Part shown: positions 7,687-15,559 of the stretch, one piece after another | How positions within the stretch are numbered: the stretch's first letter is position 1 | How the letters are laid out: each line of letters opens with the position of its first letter | Assembly: GCA_903932565.1 (NCBI GenBank) | Contig: CAIZGQ010000247.1 | Span: 1-15,806 of the forward strand | Origin: an uncultured Hyphomicrobiales bacterium | Lineage (GTDB): Bacteria; Pseudomonadota; Alphaproteobacteria; Rhizobiales; Beijerinckiaceae | DNA: 15,806 nucleotides | Direction of reading: 5' to 3' | Made by a program: the position numbers and the translations under genes | The notes under the pieces: generated by a model | Seen by the model: only the letters and a program-made list of their open reading frames with translations | Database searches by the model: none | Told to the model about the DNA's origin: nothing

Positions 7687-7725
7687 AAAAAATCCCGCCG
7701 GTGAATGCCACAGGCGGGATTTTTT
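7687..7725. terminator. bidirectional rho-independent terminator
   Basis: A perfect 13-bp inverted repeat (7687-7699 with 7713-7725) has a GC core CCCGCC/GGCGGG flanked by A6 on one side and T6 on the other, with a 13-base loop. The flanking A and T runs let it work in both directions. It sits between the end of the cydAB/DUF2474 operon (plus) and the end of the flavin monooxygenase gene (minus). Confidence 0.9.
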
Positions 7726-7746
7726 ACTTGAGATGCTTCGGCGCCG

Positions 7747-8835
7747 TCAGAACGGCTCGAATTCGCGCAACTGGGGAATGACCTTTTCGCCAAACAGGCG
7801 AATGGAATCGATCACGTCATCCTCTGACAATTCAGCGAAATTGAATTCGCCGAGGAAGACGTTGAACATGCCCTCGGCCGAAGCCTTTTTCAGCTTGCGC
7901 GCCACCGTGTCGGGCGAACCGATGAACACGAGATCGTTTTCGATCAGGAAGTTCGCATTGAAGATGTTGGCCATGATTTTGGCCGCATTGTCTTCGCCGC
8001 GCTCCTTGAACTTTTCAGAATAGCGCAGCACGCGCTCTTCAAACGTCTCGCCGGGCAGGGCGGCGGGCAAAAAGCCTTCATACGCGCGGGCGGCATGATG
8101 CAAAGCCTTGTCGAGAGCCATCTCGTCCGTCTCGGCCACAAACACCAGTGTGCAATAGGCAAGTCGCGGCTTTTTCGTGTGCCCGGCGGCTTTGTAATCC
8201 TCCAGATATTTCACGTAGCGGGGGGCCACATCCTTGCGCGGCACCGAGATGAAATAGCCGGTGCTGACACCATGCGCGGCGCAGAAATCGAGCGTCGCTG
8301 GATCTCGGCTCATCATCCACATCGGCGGGTTCGGCTTTTGGAACGGCTGCACGGAAATCTGCGCGCGATCTGTCTGGAAGTTTTCACCCGTAAAGCTGAA
8401 GGGCTGCGCGGGCCCGTAAGCATGATCGAGATAATCGACAAACTCGAATGTCGGCGATTTGCGAAAGCTGTAATCCTTGCCGAACGGACGGAAATATTCC
8501 GCATTGATGCCGGGCACGAGGCCGACTTCCATGCGGCCGCCCATCATTTGATCAATAATGGCGATCTCTTCGGCCAAACGCAGGGGATGGTACAGCGGCA
8601 CAATGTAGCCCATTGGCCCGATGCGCATCTTCTTGGTCCGCGCACTGGCACCCACCGCGTAAAGGCTGGGGGACGACATCCAGCTTTCCTCCGGGCAGCA
8701 ATGATGCTCGACGCAGAATCCATAATCAAAATCGAGGTCGTCGCAGGTCTTGAGCTCGCGCCACAGCGTCTCATAACGCTCGTGGGGCGTCGTATCAGCC
8801 TTTGCCCAGATATGCGTAAAATGAGCGAATTCCAC
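7747..8835 (-). CDS. LLM class flavin-dependent oxidoreductase (luciferase-like monooxygenase)
   Basis: This 362-residue protein is of the bacterial luciferase-like family, TIM-barrel enzymes that use reduced FMN (or F420 in some groups) to monooxygenate organic substrates. Visible family features are the start MEFAHFTHIW, DYGFCVEHH around residues 37-45, the barrel segment RIGPMGYIVPLYHPLRLAEEIAIIDQMMGGRMEVGLVPG, and FIGSPDTVARKLKK near the C-terminus, where family members have a GSPxxVxxxL signature. The start is GTG at 8835 with AAGGGGAG seven bases upstream. No export signal is seen, so it is cytoplasmic. It is divergent from a binding-protein, hydrolase and Liv-transporter cluster, which suggests it oxidises the imported compound. 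It would need a flavin reductase, which is not encoded here. The substrate is unknown. Confidence 0.88.
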   Translation of the reverse strand: MEFAHFTHIWAKADTTPHERYETLWRELKTCDDLDFDYGFCVEHHCCPEESWMSSPSLYAVGASARTKKMRIGPMGYIVPLYHPLRLAEEIAIIDQMMGGRMEVGLVPGINAEYFRPFGKDYSFRKSPTFEFVDYLDHAYGPAQPFSFTGENFQTDRAQISVQPFQKPNPPMWMMSRDPATLDFCAAHGVSTGYFISVPRKDVAPRYVKYLEDYKAAGHTKKPRLAYCTLVFVAETDEMALDKALHHAARAYEGFLPAALPGETFEERVLRYSEKFKERGEDNAAKIMANIFNANFLIENDLVFIGSPDTVARKLKKASAEGMFNVFLGEFNFAELSEDDVIDSIRLFGEKVIPQLREFEPF

Positions 8836-8888
8836 AGAGCATCTCCCCTTGTGCGGCGCGCTTATTTTGCACCGGCCTTATTGACAGA

Positions 8889-8917
8889 AGCTTAGATACG
8901 GGGATTTGTTTCGTCAA
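8889..8917 (-). promoter_or_regulatory. candidate sigma-70 promoter of the flavin monooxygenase gene
   Basis: Read on the minus strand, TTGACG (8917-8912) and TAAGCT (8894-8889) are separated by 17 bases. The -35 matches consensus at five of six positions and the -10 keeps the key T, A and T. It lies about 55 bases upstream of the GTG start. It overlaps one of two near-identical 12-base repeats. Confidence 0.35.
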
Positions 8918-8939
8918 CACGAGTGCCGATTTGTTCCGT
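8903..8939. repeat. pair of 12-bp direct repeats in divergent promoter region
   Basis: GATTTGTTTCGT at 8903-8914 and GATTTGTTCCGT at 8928-8939 differ at one base and start 25 bases apart. They lie between the flavin monooxygenase gene and the divergent binding-protein gene, over the candidate minus-strand -35 element. They may be half-sites of an operator; no regulator gene is present in the window. Confidence 0.6.
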
Positions 8940-9010
8940 GCGGCTGGCTGAAGCAGCAGGCGACAATTTGGTCCTCATGACAAGCATATAAAGTCCTTGG
9001 GGAGGGTTCC

Positions 9011-10051
9011 ATGACGGGCATTGACCGGCGTACGTTTGTACGTGGTGCGGCTGCGGGCATCATATTCGCCCCTTCGATTGCACGGGCCGCCAGCAAGGTG
9101 ACGCTGGGCATCGTCAACACCATCAGCGATGCGCCCTATTTCATTGCCGATGCCAACGGCTATTTCAAAGCCGAAGGTCTCGATGTGGAGATCATCAGCT
9201 TCCCCTCCGGTTCCAAGATGATTGCCTCTCTGTCCACTGGCGATCTTGACGTGAGCGGCGGGGCAATCTCGGCCGGGCTCTACAACGCCAACGAGCGGGA
9301 TATTGCCATCAAGATCGTGGCGGACAAGGCGCGCAATGCGCCCGGTTATGGCTTCCAATCGCTGCTGGTGCGCGCCGATCTGCTCGACTCGAAAGCCTTC
9401 ACATCTCTGGCGGATCTGAAGGGTCGCAAGCTCGCGATTCCTGCCGTGGGCAGTGCTGGTGAGCAGTCCACACTGAACGAGGCTTGCAAGGTCGGCAAAA
9501 TTGCGTTCGACGATGTGGAGCGCGTCTATCTCAGCGTTTCGGATCAGATGGCGGGCCTGTCCAACAAGGCCATTGACGCGACCCTTGTGGCGGAGCCCGT
9601 TGTCTCGCTCGCCGAACAGCGTGGAATTGCACGCCGGTTCATGACGGTCGACCAGATGTATCCAAACCAGCAGGCAGCCGTGACCACCTATGGCGCGTCA
9701 TTTCTGAAAAAGAAAAGCGAGGCAGAGGCGTTCATGCGCGCTTATCTGCGCGGCGTGCATGATTACAATGACGCCTTGTTGAATGGCCGACTGGCGGGGC
9801 GCGACGCTGACAATGTCATTAAGATCATCATGAAATACGCGGGCTTTGCCAATGAGGGTATTCTGCGCAACGTCATCCCATCCGCTTGCGATCCCGAGGG
9901 CGCACCGAACATGGCGGGCATGCAGAAAGATCTGAGCTTTGTCCAGAGCCTTGGGCTCGTTGACAAAAAACTGACAGCTGAGACGGTGGTTGATCTCTCG
10001 TTCCTCACCGCTGCGCGCGCTGTGGTTGGCCCTTACGTGCGCCGCGCCTGA
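9011..10051 (+). CDS. ABC transporter substrate-binding protein (NMT1/SsuA/TauA-like)
   Basis: This 346-residue periplasmic solute-binding protein is of the NMT1/THI5-like group, whose members bind sulfonates, nitrate, pyrimidine precursors or aromatic acids. A Tat-type signal DRRTFVRGAAAG (residues 5-16) is followed by a hydrophobic run and an ARA cleavage site near 27. The mature part starts KVTLGIVNTISDAPYFIADANGYFKAEGLDVEI, the standard opening of the family, and SLSTGDLDVSGGAIS is the usual second block. GGGAGGG lies a few bases before the ATG at 9011. Its usual partners, an SsuC-type permease and SsuB-type ATPase, are absent; the downstream transporter is Liv-type. It may serve a distant permease, sense substrate, or deliver a related ligand. 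The ligand is unknown. Confidence 0.88.
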   Translation: MTGIDRRTFVRGAAAGIIFAPSIARAASKVTLGIVNTISDAPYFIADANGYFKAEGLDVEIISFPSGSKMIASLSTGDLDVSGGAISAGLYNANERDIAIKIVADKARNAPGYGFQSLLVRADLLDSKAFTSLADLKGRKLAIPAVGSAGEQSTLNEACKVGKIAFDDVERVYLSVSDQMAGLSNKAIDATLVAEPVVSLAEQRGIARRFMTVDQMYPNQQAAVTTYGASFLKKKSEAEAFMRAYLRGVHDYNDALLNGRLAGRDADNVIKIIMKYAGFANEGILRNVIPSACDPEGAPNMAGMQKDLSFVQSLGLVDKKLTAETVVDLSFLTAARAVVGPYVRRA

Positions 10052-10099
10052 CAGCTGGTCTCTCAAACAATTTTCGCCAATTTGCGACCAGAGTTCAAA

Positions 10100-10873
10100 A
10101 TGCCGAACATCGAAATCCTCAACATCTGCGGGCTTAACGTGCGATCCTATCGCGCGGGGCAGGGCACACCGCTGCTCTTCCTGCATGGCGCGTCGGGGCT
10201 CCCCGTGTGGGGGCCTTTTTTTGACGCGCTCGCGGACAGGTTCGATGTGCGCGTGCTCGAACATCCGGGCTTTGGCAGTTCGGATTTGCCGGATTGGATT
10301 CAATCCACCGCTGATATTGCAATGCATTATCTCGATGTGCTCGACGAGCTGGGACTTGAAGCCTTGCATCTTGTTGGCAACTCGCTCGGGGGCTGGGTTG
10401 CATCCGAACTTGCTGTTCGCGACTGCGCCCGTCTCGCCTCTTTGACGCTGATCTCGCCCGCTGGAACGCGCCCGCCGAGCCCGCCACCGGGGAACAGTTT
10501 TAACTGGGGTCCACAGGAAACGGTGCAAAAGCTGTTTTTTGACCAGGGCCTCGTGCAGCAGATTCTGAGCCGCCCGCCGACGCCGGAAGAGGCGGCGCTG
10601 ATGGCGCGTAGCCGCGCCATGGCAGAGCGACTTGGCAAGGATAGCACGTGGCTGAACCCGACACTGGCGCACTGGCTGCGTCGGATCGACGTGCCGACAC
10701 AGATTATCTGGGGTTCAAACGACAATCTGTTCCCCGCCAGCTATGCGGCGTTCTGGGGAGCCCACATACCGGGATCGAAGGTCGCGATCATCAACGAAGC
10801 GGGCCACCTGCCGCATGCGGAAAAGGCGGCGCAGACATCGGCCTGTATCATTGATGCAATCTTGTCGCGGTAG
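10100..10873 (+). CDS. alpha/beta hydrolase
   Basis: This 257-residue alpha/beta-fold hydrolase resembles the meta-cleavage product hydrolase / esterase branch. The catalytic triad is readable: Ser95 in GNSLGG, Asp208 in WGSNDNLFP and His236 in EAGHLPHAEK. The oxyanion loop is HGASG at 29-33. A cap domain lies around residues 125-190. No signal peptide is seen, so it is cytoplasmic. The ATG at 10100 is preferred; a TTG at 10082 is in frame but has no better ribosome binding site. It starts 48 bases after the binding-protein stop, in the same direction, and is probably co-transcribed. With the flavin monooxygenase and importer it suggests hydrolysis of a C-C, ester or amide bond in an imported compound. 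The reaction is inferred, not shown. Confidence 0.87.
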   Translation: MPNIEILNICGLNVRSYRAGQGTPLLFLHGASGLPVWGPFFDALADRFDVRVLEHPGFGSSDLPDWIQSTADIAMHYLDVLDELGLEALHLVGNSLGGWVASELAVRDCARLASLTLISPAGTRPPSPPPGNSFNWGPQETVQKLFFDQGLVQQILSRPPTPEEAALMARSRAMAERLGKDSTWLNPTLAHWLRRIDVPTQIIWGSNDNLFPASYAAFWGAHIPGSKVAIINEAGHLPHAEKAAQTSACIIDAILSR

Positions 10874-10962
10874 GTCTGCACGCGCGGTGATGCGGTTTGA
10901 CGCACTCTCGCTTTGCGGTCACATTCCTTCGCAGTTGCAGCGTAAAAATTCTCAACAGGTGC

Positions 10963-10987
10963 CGATCCGTGCGTAGCATGCGGATCG
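10963..10987. repeat. inverted repeat upstream of livH
   Basis: CGATCCG at 10963-10969 and CGGATCG at 10981-10987 form a perfect 7-bp inverted repeat with an 11-base spacer. It lies in the 148-base gap between the hydrolase and livH. It could be an operator or an RNA hairpin. There is no T run after it, so it is not a convincing terminator. Confidence 0.5.
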
Positions 10988-11021
10988 AGCGCCTGATCAC
11001 AAAGCTCATGGGGAGATAGGC

Positions 11022-11906
11022 TTGGTCGGCGACCAGATCATCAACGGGATCATCCTTGGCAGCATGTATGCGTTGATCGCGCTTGGCTACACGCTGGTCT
11101 TTGGTGTGCTGGACAAGCTGAACTTTGCCCACTCGGAAGTCTTTATGGCTGGCGGCTATGTGGGCCTGTCCTGGATCGCGCTAGGCGCACCGGTGTGGCT
11201 CGCCATCATTGGGGTCGCCGCTGTTGCGGGCATCATGGGGCTCGCGGTCGAACTCATCAGCTTTCGCAAGTTCAAGGGGTCAGACGGGCAGATCACGGCC
11301 TCGCTCAGCTCGCTTGCCGTTGGCATTGTGATGATTGATCTTGTGCAGAAATATTGGGGCTCCGAGCCTATTGCCATTTCGCTGCCCGTTGCCCTGCGCA
11401 CGGCAGGCTTCACTTTGGGCGGTATGACGCTCACATGGCTTAAAGTCGGTATCCTGGGGTTCACACTGATCTTGATGATTGGCCTGCAGGTGCTTGTGCA
11501 GAAGACAGCCCTTGGCCGCAACATCCGGGCCGTTGCCGACAATCCAGCCTCCGCCAGCTTGCTCGGTGTTGATGTGAAGCGCGTCAATCAGCAGACTTTC
11601 TTCATCGCCTCGGCACTGGCCGGGATTGCAGGTCTGCTGTTGACGATGCGCACGGGCTTTGCCTCCAGCGACATTGGCCTTGGCTTCGGCCTCAAGGCGC
11701 TCGCGATCATGGGCATCGGCGGCATGGGCGATCTGCGCGGCGCGGTAATCGGCGGGCTCGTCGTTGGCCTTTGCGAGGGGCTTGGCTTCCAGTTTGGATT
11801 CGGGCGGCTTGCCGACATCATGGTCTGGGTGCTGATGATCTTTGTGCTGGTCGTGCGTCCGGCGGGTCTGTTTGGCAATGCAACGGCGCGGGACGTCCGC
11901 GCATGA
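11022..11906 (+). CDS. livH: branched-chain amino acid-type ABC transporter permease, LivH family
   Basis: This is a 294-residue inner-membrane permease of the LivH type, one of two that form the import channel. The N-terminus IINGIILGSMYALIALGYTLVFGVLDKLNFAHSEVFMAGGYVG is the classic LivH opening. The cytoplasmic EAA-like loop GRNIRAVADNPASASLLGVDV is present, and GLGFGLKALAIMGIGGMGDLRGAVIGGL is near the C-terminus. About eight membrane segments are expected. The start is TTG at 11022, supported by GGGGAG six bases upstream; the nearby ATG at 11008 meets a stop at once. Its stop overlaps livM by ATGA. Liv transporters import branched-chain amino acids in some bacteria, but in alphaproteobacteria many carry urea, amides or aromatic acids. 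Confidence 0.93.
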   Translation: MVGDQIINGIILGSMYALIALGYTLVFGVLDKLNFAHSEVFMAGGYVGLSWIALGAPVWLAIIGVAAVAGIMGLAVELISFRKFKGSDGQITASLSSLAVGIVMIDLVQKYWGSEPIAISLPVALRTAGFTLGGMTLTWLKVGILGFTLILMIGLQVLVQKTALGRNIRAVADNPASASLLGVDVKRVNQQTFFIASALAGIAGLLLTMRTGFASSDIGLGFGLKALAIMGIGGMGDLRGAVIGGLVVGLCEGLGFQFGFGRLADIMVWVLMIFVLVVRPAGLFGNATARDVRA

Positions 11907-12769
11907 TTCAGGATTACCTGTTTTTCACCGGCATCAATGTGCTTCTTGCGTGGAGCGTCTACATCATCCTGATGTCGGGCAGTCTGTCCTTTGCCAATGG
12001 CGGGTTCATGGCATTGGGCGCCTACGCCACTGGCTATCTCACGACAACTTACGGCCTCGACCTGTGGCTCGTCATTCCGCCGGTGGCGCTTCTGGCGGCC
12101 TTGTTTGGTGCGTTGGTGAGCCTGCCCGCGCTGCGCACGCGTGGCGTCTATCTGATCCTTGTGACCATCGGCATTTCCATCTGCATGGGGGTTGGGATCG
12201 AATCCTCGGAAGCCCTTGGCGGCGTCAAGGGTATGGGCGGCCTTGTGGGCACGGAGCCGTGGCATGTGTTCGTGCTTGTTGGTGTCGTTGGCCTGTTTCT
12301 TCTCATTGTTTCCTACACGCCGCTGCAGCGCATTCTCGATGCGGTGCGCGAGGACGAGTATGTGGCGCGCTCGCTCGGCATCAACACAACCTACGTCAAG
12401 GTCGTCAGCTTTGGCGCGGGTGCAGCGCTCGCCGCAACCTCCGGCGCACTTTACGCGCACTACCTGATTTTCATCCGGCCCGAGCACTTCAACGTGATGA
12501 TGTCGCTGTTCATGGTTCTGTATGTGATCCTGGGTGGCGTCAACAATTTGTGGGGCGCAGCACTTGGCGCGACCATCATGACGCTGGCGCCGGAGTTCAT
12601 TCGTGGCATGGCCGAATGGCGGCCGACGGTGTTTGGCCTCATCATCATCCTGTTGTTGCTGGTTCGCCCCCAAGGCTTGCTGGCATTCCGCACACGCACG
12701 GCACGGGCGGGTACGCGCGTCGCCAAATGGGTGCAGGGCAAGCTGGTGCCAGGCGGGGCCGCGTCATGA
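11903..12769 (+). CDS. livM: branched-chain amino acid-type ABC transporter permease, LivM family
   Basis: This 288-residue permease is the LivM partner of LivH. Family blocks are SLSFANGGFMALGAYATGYL (residues about 25-44), LRTRGVYLILVTIGISICMG, the EAA-like loop QRILDAVREDEYVARSLGIN, and the C-terminal VLYVILGGVNNLWGAALGA with LLLVRPQGLLAF. About eight to nine membrane helices are expected. The start ATG at 11903 overlaps the livH stop as ATGA. An earlier in-frame start at 11771 lies deep inside livH and is rejected. Its own stop overlaps livG in the same way, so the four transporter genes form one tightly coupled unit. Confidence 0.93.
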   Translation: MIQDYLFFTGINVLLAWSVYIILMSGSLSFANGGFMALGAYATGYLTTTYGLDLWLVIPPVALLAALFGALVSLPALRTRGVYLILVTIGISICMGVGIESSEALGGVKGMGGLVGTEPWHVFVLVGVVGLFLLIVSYTPLQRILDAVREDEYVARSLGINTTYVKVVSFGAGAALAATSGALYAHYLIFIRPEHFNVMMSLFMVLYVILGGVNNLWGAALGATIMTLAPEFIRGMAEWRPTVFGLIIILLLLVRPQGLLAFRTRTARAGTRVAKWVQGKLVPGGAAS

Positions 12770-13518
12770 AAATGGCCCTGTCCCTGACCAATGTCTGCAA
12801 GCGCTTTGGCGGCGTGACGGCGCTCGACGGCGTCAGCTTTGATGTTGCCCATGGGGAATTGCTCGGACTTGTTGGCCCCAATGGCGCGGGCAAATCCGTC
12901 CTCGTGAATGTGGTATCCGGCTTTTATCCTTTGACGACTGGCTCGATTCTGGTCGACGGACGCGATGTCACTTATGCGCCGCCGCATCATTTCGGGCGGC
13001 TTGGCATTGCGCGCACGTTCCAAAACATTCGCCTGTTCAAGCGCATGAGCGTGCTCGAAAACGTGCTCGTCGCGTTCCCGCGTCATGTGCGCTCGCCGTT
13101 CGGTTCGATCCTGCGCTGGAATCGGCGTGCTGAAATCGATCATGCTTTGGCGCTGCTGTCGCAGATGCGGCTTGTTGAAAAAGCCGATCAGTCTGCGGGA
13201 TCTCTTGCCTATGGCGAGGCGCGGCGGCTGGAGATTGCGCGCGCACTGGCGACGGAGCCAAAGCTCCTGCTGCTCGATGAACCAGCCGCTGGCATGAATG
13301 ACCGCGAGACCGATGAGTTGCGCGCCGATATCTCTGACCTGCGATCCATGCTCGATGCCATTGTGCTGATTGAACACAATGTCGAGTTCCTGCGCGGCCT
13401 TTCGGATAGGCTCGTGGTGCTCGACTATGGCCGCATGATTGCGGATGGTGTGCCCGATATCGTGCTCAAGATTCCCGCTGTGGTGGAAGCCTATCTTGGA
13501 GCGGCAGAAGATGCCTGA
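12766..13518 (+). CDS. livG: ABC transporter ATP-binding protein, LivG family
   Basis: This 250-residue cytoplasmic ATPase powers the LivHM channel. The Walker A is GPNGAGKS (37-44), followed by Val where Thr is common. The Q-loop is FQNIRLF (Gln86), Walker B is LLLLDEP (167-173), and the switch His is His204 in IEHN. The signature is LAYGEARRLEIARAL (147-161), a variant of the LivG-type LxYGxQRRLEIARAL with Ala at the usual Gln. The GMN motif after Walker B and the long helical insert (about 105-145) are typical of LivG. The ATG at 12766 overlaps the livM stop as ATGA. An earlier in-frame opening at 11842 is only a shadow frame. Confidence 0.93.
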   Translation: MKMALSLTNVCKRFGGVTALDGVSFDVAHGELLGLVGPNGAGKSVLVNVVSGFYPLTTGSILVDGRDVTYAPPHHFGRLGIARTFQNIRLFKRMSVLENVLVAFPRHVRSPFGSILRWNRRAEIDHALALLSQMRLVEKADQSAGSLAYGEARRLEIARALATEPKLLLLDEPAAGMNDRETDELRADISDLRSMLDAIVLIEHNVEFLRGLSDRLVVLDYGRMIADGVPDIVLKIPAVVEAYLGAAEDA

Positions 13519-14242
13519 GACACTTTTGCAGGTTCAAGATTTGGCGGTTTCTTATGGGCCGATCCAGGCGCTGCGGGGCTGCTCGATTGAGGTGCGCCCG
13601 CGTGAGGCGGTCGCGGTCATCGGGGCCAATGGCGCGGGCAAGACAACGTTGCTGAAGGCGTTGTCCAATCTCGTGCCGGCAAAATCAGGCCAAGTTTTGT
13701 TTCGCGGTGAGCCGCTGGGCACGCGTGGCCCGCATCGCCTGGCGCGTGACGGGATGCTGCATATTCCAGAAGGGCGTGGTGTTCTGGGCACCATGAGCGT
13801 GCTCGAAAATCTTCGCCTGTCCTATGATATCCGCCCCGCAAAGCTATCTTTTGCGGTTGCCCTTGAGGAGGTGTTTGCCTGCTTTCCACGTTTGTCGGAG
13901 CGCCGGACGCAGAAGGCAGGTAGCATGTCTGGCGGAGAACAGCAGATGCTGGCGCTCGCCCGCGCGCTGATCAACCCGCCGGATGTGCTGCTGCTGGATG
14001 AACCTTCGCTTGGCCTCTCGCCTCGCATGGTGAAAGAGGCCTATCGGATTCTGCGCATGTTCCGCGATCGCGGCATGGCGATCCTCTTGATCGAGCAAAA
14101 TGTGCATATAGCGTTAGGCTTTGCGCATCGTGGCTATGTGTTGCGGCAGGGACAGGTGATGATGCAGGGGGCATGTTCAGATCTTGGGTCAGATCCGGAT
14201 ATTTTGAAACATTACCTTGGGACTTCGGTTGAGGCGGCCTGA
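13511..14242 (+). CDS. livF: ABC transporter ATP-binding protein, LivF family
   Basis: This 243-residue second ATPase pairs with LivG. Motifs are Walker A GANGAGKT (38-45), the LivF block GMLHIPEGRGVLGTMSVLENL (81-101), the signature MSGGEQQMLALARAL (139-153), Walker B LLLDEPSLGLSP (160-171), and IEQNV in the switch region, where LivF normally has Gln instead of His. The ATG at 13511 overlaps the livG stop by eight bases. GGAG at 13498-13501 lies nine bases upstream. An earlier in-frame start at 13439 would lie inside livG and add no conserved residues. Complete length for the family. Confidence 0.93.
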   Translation: MPETLLQVQDLAVSYGPIQALRGCSIEVRPREAVAVIGANGAGKTTLLKALSNLVPAKSGQVLFRGEPLGTRGPHRLARDGMLHIPEGRGVLGTMSVLENLRLSYDIRPAKLSFAVALEEVFACFPRLSERRTQKAGSMSGGEQQMLALARALINPPDVLLLDEPSLGLSPRMVKEAYRILRMFRDRGMAILLIEQNVHIALGFAHRGYVLRQGQVMMQGACSDLGSDPDILKHYLGTSVEAA

Positions 14243-14311
14243 AAGCCGTTTCAATCTGATAAGCTGACGACAGACCCTGCAAAAGTCGGGGCTTTTTTGG
14301 GAGGAAAAGAC

Positions 14312-15532
14312 ATGCTGACGAGACGCACATTTGTAAGCACAGCAGCGGCTGCTGCGAGTTTTCCCGGTGCCGCCTTGGCACAGGCCGCAGGCACCATCAA
14401 GGTTGGTGGGATTTTCACGCTGTCGGGCATCTTGGCGAGCTATGGCACGCTGTATCGCTCCGCCGTGCAGATGGCCGTTGACGACGTGAATGCGGCTGGC
14501 GGCGTCAATGGCGCAAAGCTCGAACTGCTGGCGGAAGACGATCAGGCACAACCGGCCCAGTCCGTGCTCTTGTTTCGCAAGCTGGTGAATGATGGCGCGA
14601 CGATTGTGCTGGGTCCCATGACCGGTACCAGCTGGGAAAATGTCGGGCCGATTGCCAACGCCCTCAAGACCCCGGCCGTCTGCTGGACCGCGTTGAAATC
14701 GGGCATTTCGAAGCCGCCGTATGCGCTGCGCATTCACCCGCCGAATGACACAATGCTGGCCGAGGGCATGGCGGAATTCACCAAGATCGTGCCGGGTATC
14801 AAGAAAGTCGTCATCGTTGGCGATGAACGCGAGGCCAGCACGTCCGAAGGCATGAAGCTCTGGGCGGCTGCCGCGAAAGCGCAGAACATCGAGGTGGTGG
14901 AAACCATCGGCTTCCAGACGGGCACGACGGATTTCTCCCCCATCGTCATCAAAATTCGCGGCTATAATCCCGATGCTGTGCTCTTCAACTCGCTTGGTCC
15001 GGCCGCGCTCGGCCTTCTCAAGGAGATGGAGACGCAGGCACTCAACATTCCAGCGATTGGTGATTCCACCGTCTGGGCGGGTGGATCTTTCATTCAGGCA
15101 GTCGGCACAGCGGGCAAGAATCTTTACACACTTGGCTTCAGCAGCAATGAAAACTGGCCCGGCAACGACAAGTACAATGATTACGTCCAGCGTTTCATCA
15201 AGCGCACGGAAGAAACAACAAGCCTGCCCAAGCCCATCAATGTCTGCAACACGAGCCTCGCCTATGACGCGTTGTTCCTGGCCGCAGACCTGCTCCAGAA
15301 GGGCAAGGTAACAGCTGACACCCCGGCAGCGACCGCGCGCGAGGCGATCAAGGATGGATTGGCGGGCTTGAAAGACTTCAAGAACGTCAACAGCATCACG
15401 ATGCGCGCCAGTGGTGACGGGCATATTCAAGCCCATGTCATGAAGGCAGATGTGGAGGCCAAGATCTGGCGCTTCGCCTTGGCGCCCGACAAGCGCATCA
15501 ATGTGGCTGCGGCACCGGTTGTGTTGAAATAA
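14312..15532 (+). CDS. branched-chain amino acid-type ABC transporter substrate-binding protein (LivK/Peripla_BP_6)
   Basis: This 406-residue periplasmic binding protein belongs to the type I fold family of LivJ/LivK and AmiC-like proteins. It should feed the LivHMGF transporter just upstream. A Tat-type signal TRRTFVSTAAAAA (residues 3-15) ends at a likely ALA cleavage site near 22. The mature part begins TIKVGGIFTLSGILASYGTLYRSAVQMAVDDVNAAGGVNGAKLELL, the standard family opening. VLGPMTGTSWENVGPIANALKTPAVCWTA is the ligand-cleft block. GGGAGG at 14299-14304, seven bases before the ATG at 14312, fixes the start; a TTG at 14297 lies within that site. The gene sits 69 bases after livF. The cleft residues do not point to a clear amino-acid ligand; the ligand could be an amide, aromatic or other small acid. 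Confidence 0.92.
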   Translation: MLTRRTFVSTAAAAASFPGAALAQAAGTIKVGGIFTLSGILASYGTLYRSAVQMAVDDVNAAGGVNGAKLELLAEDDQAQPAQSVLLFRKLVNDGATIVLGPMTGTSWENVGPIANALKTPAVCWTALKSGISKPPYALRIHPPNDTMLAEGMAEFTKIVPGIKKVVIVGDEREASTSEGMKLWAAAAKAQNIEVVETIGFQTGTTDFSPIVIKIRGYNPDAVLFNSLGPAALGLLKEMETQALNIPAIGDSTVWAGGSFIQAVGTAGKNLYTLGFSSNENWPGNDKYNDYVQRFIKRTEETTSLPKPINVCNTSLAYDALFLAADLLQKGKVTADTPAATAREAIKDGLAGLKDFKNVNSITMRASGDGHIQAHVMKADVEAKIWRFALAPDKRINVAAAPVVLK

Positions 15533-15559
15533 GCACCACATCCGTTTCAGATTTGGAAC

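Noticed and set aside
11588..12673. 361-codon reverse-strand open frame across livH and livM
   Set aside because: Antisense shadow of two clear permease genes; the product is rich in Arg, Gln and His with no fold signature.
14275..14298. Hairpin-like sequence with T6 between livF and the Liv-type binding protein
   Set aside because: The stem is only about five pairs, mostly A-T, and overlaps the ribosome binding region; too weak to call a terminator or attenuator.
14189..15541. 450-codon reverse-strand open frame opposite the binding-protein gene
   Set aside because: It is a shadow of the plus-strand gene, which has a Tat signal, ribosome binding site and family motifs. The antisense product has no recognisable domain.
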